This document shows positions 5,694 to 8,827 of a DNA stretch of 8,827 bases, in pieces (the stretch's first letter is position 1; each line of letters opens with the position of its first letter). The position numbers and the translations under genes are program-made. This DNA is from Candidatus Omnitrophota bacterium (lineage in GTDB: Bacteria > Omnitrophota > Gorgyraeia > Gygaellales > Profunditerraquicolaceae). Where the stretch lies: the NCBI GenBank assembly GCA_903907475.1, contig CAIVOB010000075.1, positions 1-8,827 of the forward strand. Reading direction: 5' to 3'. A model generated the notes under the pieces. It was given only the letters and a program-made list of their open reading frames with translations. It was not told the DNA's origin and made no database searches.

Positions 5694-7775
5694 ATGGAAA
5701 ATAAAAGCATGAGGTTACAATTTGGTAAAGAGGAACTGGTTCTTGAGACCGGAAGATTCGCCAAGCAGGCTAATGGCGCTGTGACGGTGACCTATGGGTC
5801 AACGGTAATTTTAGTTACTGCTTGTATGTCGCGTAGTATTAGAGTCGGTCAGGATTTTTTCCCTCTGACGGTGGAATATCAAGAAAAAACTTATGCTGCG
5901 GGTAGAATTCCCGGAGGCTTCTTTAAGCGTGAAGGGCGACCTTCGGAAAGTGAAATTTTAGGTTCCCGGCTTATCGACCGGCCGATTCGTCCATTATTTC
6001 CTGAAGGATTTTTAAATGAAGTTCAAGTCATGGCGATGGTGCTTTCTAGTGACGGCCAGACTGATCCCAATGTTTTAGCTTTGATCGGAGCCAGCGCGGC
6101 TTTAACAATTTCAGATATTCCCTTTAAAGGGCCTTTGGCGAGTTGCCGCGTTGCCAGGATTAATAATGAATTTGTTTTAAATCCTACTTATGCTGAATTG
6201 GAGAATGCTGATTTAGAAGTAGTCGTCGCGGGGAATAATCACGGGGTAGTAATGCTGGAGTCAAAAGCTAAAGAAGTTTCGGAAGAGGTTTATTTTGCCG
6301 CGGTAAAATTCGGGATGGAGAGTTTAAAACCAGTACTTATCCTGCAAGAAGAATTTGCCCGTTTGTATGGCCGGCCTAAGGCTCAAGTGGAACTTAAAAT
6401 TATCGCTGCGACTTTAATGCAAAGAATTGAATCTCTTTCGCGGGAGAAATTGGCCCAGGTTTATAAATTAGTGAAAAAAGAAGAAAGAGAAGAAGAAATT
6501 GCTTTGTTAACTAAAGATTTAGAAACTCAACTTGTCGCGGAGGAATTTTTAGCTGAGGATATTCATATTGGCCTGCATGAAGTGGAAAAGAGACAGGTGC
6601 GGAAAATGATTACTCAGGAAAATATTCGTATTGATGGCCGCTCTTTTAAAGAGATCCGTCCGATTACTTGCGAGGTCGCGGTATTACCGCGCACGCATGG
6701 TTCCAGTCTTTTTACCCGCGGCCAAACGCAAAGTTTAGCGGTTACCACTTTGGGTACGGGTGAAGATGAGCAATTAATTGAATCTTTAGAAGGAGAGAAG
6801 AAGAAGTCATTTATGTTACATTATAATTTTCCTTCTTTTAGCGTTGGTGAAACCCGGCCCGTGCGTAGTCCCGGTCGGCGTGAAATTGGACATGGAGCTT
6901 TAGCGGAAAAATCTTTGTTGGCGGTCATGCCGACTAAAGAAAAATTTCCTTATACGATTCGCGTGGTTTCGGAAATTTTAGAATCTAACGGTTCCAGCAG
7001 CATGGCTTCGGTTTGTGCCGCGACTTTATCTTTAATGGATGCCGGAGTGCCGCTAAAAGAAGCGGTGGGTGGAGTAGCTTTAGGGTTAGTTAAAGAGGGC
7101 AATAAAACTGCGATTCTCACTGATATCGCGGGGTTAGAAGATCATTTTGGAGATATGGATTTTAAAGTTGCCGGCACGCGTTCTGGAGTAACCGCTGTGC
7201 AATTAGACCTTAAGATTGATGGTATTTCTTTAGATTTATTAAAAGATTGTTTGGAGCAATCTAAAGAAGGACGGATGTTTATTTTAGGCAAGATGAGCGA
7301 AGCTTTAAATACTCCTCGGGTAGAGCTTTCAAGTTTTGCTCCGCGGATTAGTGTTTTAAAAATTAACACGGAAAAGATTGGTGAACTGATCGGCCCCGGA
7401 GGTAAAAATATTAAAGCGATTATTGCTGCTACCGGAGCCAGTATTGATATTAAAGACGACGGGACGGTTTTAGTAGGTTCTACTGACGCGGCAAAATCTG
7501 ACGCGGCAATTAAGATGATTAAAGCGATTGCTGAAGACGTGGAAGTGGGCCGTATTTATCTGGGAAAGGCCAAGCGGATTATGCAATTTGGAGTATTTGT
7601 CGAGATTGCGCCCCGCAAAGAAGGCCTGGTGCATGTTTCGGAACTCTCGAATACTTTTGTGAAGAATGTCGAGGAATTAGTTAAAGTTGGTGATGAATTT
7701 AAAGTCAAAGTTATCGGTATTGATGAATTAGGTAGAATTAATTTAAGCAAAAAGCAAGCAGAAACAACTAGTTAA
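5694..7775 (+). CDS. pnp: Polyribonucleotide nucleotidyltransferase (PNPase)
   Basis: A phosphate-dependent 3'-to-5' exoribonuclease that degrades mRNA and can add 3' tails; it forms a trimeric ring, often in the RNA degradosome. The 693-residue length is normal. Domain order is complete: first RNase PH-like domain (about 1-220), helical linker (about 230-305), second RNase PH domain starting at IDGR (312-315), KH domain (about 553-605, GPGG at 567-570) and S1 domain (about 617-687). Active-site features are intact: GRREIGHG (394-401), SNGSSSMASV (431-440) for phosphate binding, and GDMDF (486-490) with the metal-binding acidic residues. The ATG at 5694 has GAGAG about ten bases upstream; Met6 is possible but less likely. 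It follows rpsO without a terminator and is followed after nine bases by ftsK. Confidence 0.98.
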   Translation: MENKSMRLQFGKEELVLETGRFAKQANGAVTVTYGSTVILVTACMSRSIRVGQDFFPLTVEYQEKTYAAGRIPGGFFKREGRPSESEILGSRLIDRPIRPLFPEGFLNEVQVMAMVLSSDGQTDPNVLALIGASAALTISDIPFKGPLASCRVARINNEFVLNPTYAELENADLEVVVAGNNHGVVMLESKAKEVSEEVYFAAVKFGMESLKPVLILQEEFARLYGRPKAQVELKIIAATLMQRIESLSREKLAQVYKLVKKEEREEEIALLTKDLETQLVAEEFLAEDIHIGLHEVEKRQVRKMITQENIRIDGRSFKEIRPITCEVAVLPRTHGSSLFTRGQTQSLAVTTLGTGEDEQLIESLEGEKKKSFMLHYNFPSFSVGETRPVRSPGRREIGHGALAEKSLLAVMPTKEKFPYTIRVVSEILESNGSSSMASVCAATLSLMDAGVPLKEAVGGVALGLVKEGNKTAILTDIAGLEDHFGDMDFKVAGTRSGVTAVQLDLKIDGISLDLLKDCLEQSKEGRMFILGKMSEALNTPRVELSSFAPRISVLKINTEKIGELIGPGGKNIKAIIAATGASIDIKDDGTVLVGSTDAAKSDAAIKMIKAIAEDVEVGRIYLGKAKRIMQFGVFVEIAPRKEGLVHVSELSNTFVKNVEELVKVGDEFKVKVIGIDELGRINLSKKQAETTS

Positions 7776-7784
7776 TTTCTAGAA

Positions 7785-7976
7785 GTGAGAGAAAGAAGAC
7801 TAAATGAGGTTAAGGGCGTTATTTTAGTAGCAGTTGGGCTGATGATTTTAGTCAGCCTCTTACGCTTTGATCGTTTGGACCTTGTTTTTTATACCTCGCA
7901 TCCCAATTTTCCTCCGAAAAATCTTTTAGGAGTCTTTGGCGCTTACCTTGCCGGTTTAATTGTATTTTTCTTTGGG
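7785..7976 (+). CDS. ftsK: DNA translocase FtsK, N-terminal fragment, truncated at the junction
   Basis: About 64 residues match the N-terminal membrane domain of FtsK/SpoIIIE, the septal ATPase that pumps chromosome ends during division. Two membrane segments are visible (about 11-27 and 48-64), joined by a loop with the family-like run RFDRLDLVFYTSHPNFPP (27-44), then NLLGVFGAYLAGL (46-58), typical of the second FtsK helix. The start is GTG 7785, nine bases after and in the same frame as the pnp stop; no strong SD is seen, so translational coupling to pnp is likely. Family similarity ends around Gly64 (7976); the frame continues to a stop at 8028-8030 with 17 unrelated residues. The remaining two membrane helices, linker and motor domain are absent, so this is a broken copy or an assembly break and not a functional gene here. 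Confidence 0.78.
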
Positions 7977-7986
7977 AATATCTCCA
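7974..7986. other. Abrupt junction between two unrelated sequences
   Basis: To the left, the + strand encodes the FtsK N-terminus up to about 7976. To the right, the - strand encodes an Asp-box protein down to at least the Trp codon at 7984-7986. Both genes stop mid-domain here. The bases between (GGGAATATC) can be read in either frame, so a few bases of shared sequence could sit at the joint. There are no terminal inverted repeats, target duplication or integrase. A chimeric contig or clone is the most likely cause. Confidence 0.75.
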
Positions 7987-8827
7987 GTTTTCACCGCCAT
8001 TTGTGCTTCGTATTCCCCCAATATCGCTGAAACAACCCAGCATATTGTTTGCGTCATTCCAGAAAACCTGCCAGCAGGAGGTGTTTTCAAGTCCGATGCT
8101 TGTATAGGTTTGTTTTGGAGGAGTAGGTGACCCGGCAGGATGTTCATCAGAATTATTGACATAGGCCTGTTTCCAGGTGGTACCGCCATCAGTTGTTGAT
8201 TCAACATTGCTGTAACTTCCAAATAAAACCTTGTTTGAATTATTCGGGGCAGCAGTAATTCCAAAGCAGGTCTCGCTCCAGCTCCAAACTTTGTCTCCGC
8301 CTATTCCTTCCCAACCGGTTATAATGTTTGAATTATTTGGAGTGTTGAAAACCTTATTCCAGGTAGTTCCGGCATCAGCGGATTTGTAGACCAAGGGTGC
8401 ACTTAAATTGTAGTCATGTCCGCCAAGGTACATTGTATTAACATCGTTTTCTGCCATTGTGGTATACATCACAAAATCATTGGAGAAATCCAGTCCTGTT
8501 GATTTTGAAACCCATGTTCCGTTGTCATTGTCCATGGTAAATACACCTTTTGGGAAGTCGTAGTATTCCCAGGGCATTACCACATTGTAAACATCACCTG
8601 TATTGGCAGTGATGCAAACAAACCGGGTGGTTGTGCCATTCCTGGCCCCTGAAAAACTCCATAGTTTTTGTCCCGATGGGATGCCGGAAGTGGTTTGAAC
8701 TGTAAAGGAGCTTCCTGAATTTGAGGAAGTGATCAGCCCATCATTGGTTCCAATATAGATATTACTTCCATCCCAAAGAACGCCTCCCATGATCAGTCCT
8801 GCACCCATATCATCAGCATGTTTTACA
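7984..8827 (-). CDS. Secreted Asp-box (BNR/sortilin-like) beta-propeller protein, partial at both ends
   Basis: An open frame enters from the right edge on the - strand; codons before the Met at 8806-8808 continue the protein (VKHADD), so that Met is not the start. The product has Asp-box repeats typical of bacterial BNR propellers: SADAGTTW (8359-8382), TTDGGTTW (8173-8196) and STNGGENW (7984-8007), with a degenerate one, NSGSSF. Between them are propeller-type strands such as SIGLENTSCWQVFWNDANNM and GWEGIGGDKVWSWSE. The many Asn, Ser, Thr and Trp residues suit an exported protein, and the style is that of large Bacteroidota type IX-secreted proteins. Such domains occur in sialidases, GH74 enzymes and many proteins of unknown role; no catalytic residues can be assigned. 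After Trp275 (counting from that Met) the frame runs on antisense to ftsK to 7852, which is not part of the protein. No signal peptide or C-terminal sorting domain is in the window. Confidence 0.75.

Noticed and set aside
7142..7369. Open frame of 75 codons on the - strand inside pnp
   Set aside because: It is antisense to the highly conserved second RNase PH domain of PNPase and has no recognisable protein features.
7556..7750. Open frame of 64 codons on the - strand inside pnp
   Set aside because: It is antisense to the S1 domain of PNPase; its Ser/Thr/Pro-rich product reflects the complementary codons only.
7852..7983. Continuation of the Asp-box frame past the junction
   Set aside because: These codons are the complement of the ftsK coding sequence; the basic run after Trp275 has no propeller pattern.
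7956..8264. Second - strand open frame of 102 codons near the right end
   Set aside because: It is a frame-shifted shadow of the Asp-box protein, which has clear repeat motifs in its own frame; this one has none and crosses the junction.
7974..8827. Horizontal insertion of a foreign gene into ftsK
   Set aside because: No integrase, terminal repeats or target duplication is seen, and the inserted gene is itself cut at the joint, which suits a chimera better than an insertion.

Overview
The window looks like a piece of a Gram-negative-type, uncultivated bacterial genome, most likely Candidatus Omnitrophota or a similar lineage. That guess rests on a moderately AT-rich sequence, an AsmA/DUF748-type envelope protein, an rpsO-pnp-ftsK order, and a short stand-alone release-factor-like protein. 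It is an impression from gene content, not a phylogeny. Every gene from 1 to about 7976 is on the + strand, closely spaced, with consistent base composition.

Layout. Positions 1-2196 hold the C-terminal three quarters of an SF1 (UvrD/PcrA-type) helicase fused to a RecB/AddB-type Fe-S nuclease; the ATP-binding Walker A end lies off the left edge. Then come a PlsC-type acyltransferase (2252-2971), an AsmA/DUF748-like membrane-anchored protein (3004-4083), an unrecognised helical protein with a possible helix-turn-helix (4095-4748), and a release-factor-like protein whose GGQ motif is changed to SGQ (4755-5108). A 41-residue single-pass membrane protein at 5175-5300 appears to have its own promoter. 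A near-consensus promoter at 5324-5352 drives rpsO (TTG start, 5380-5649), followed by pnp (5694-7775) and the first two membrane segments of ftsK (from 7785).

At about 7974-7986 the sequence changes abruptly. The ftsK frame loses its family pattern within its second membrane segment. On the other strand, a secreted Asp-box (BNR) beta-propeller of Bacteroidota style occupies everything to the right edge and is itself broken at the same point. Two unrelated genes, each cut mid-domain at one position and in opposite orientation, are best explained by a chimeric contig or clone, with a real rearrangement as the less likely alternative.

How the genes fit together. The left half mixes DNA repair (helicase-nuclease) and envelope biogenesis (PlsC, AsmA-like). 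The centre and right concern translation and RNA turnover (RF-like protein, S15, PNPase), then chromosome segregation (FtsK). The rpsO-pnp pair is a classic bacterial operon. I found no tRNA, rRNA, CRISPR array, insertion sequence or convincing intrinsic terminator, and no clear new multi-gene system. The items most worth following up are the SGQ release-factor paralogue, the helicase-nuclease fusion, the unassigned 217-residue protein, the small membrane protein and the junction near the right end.
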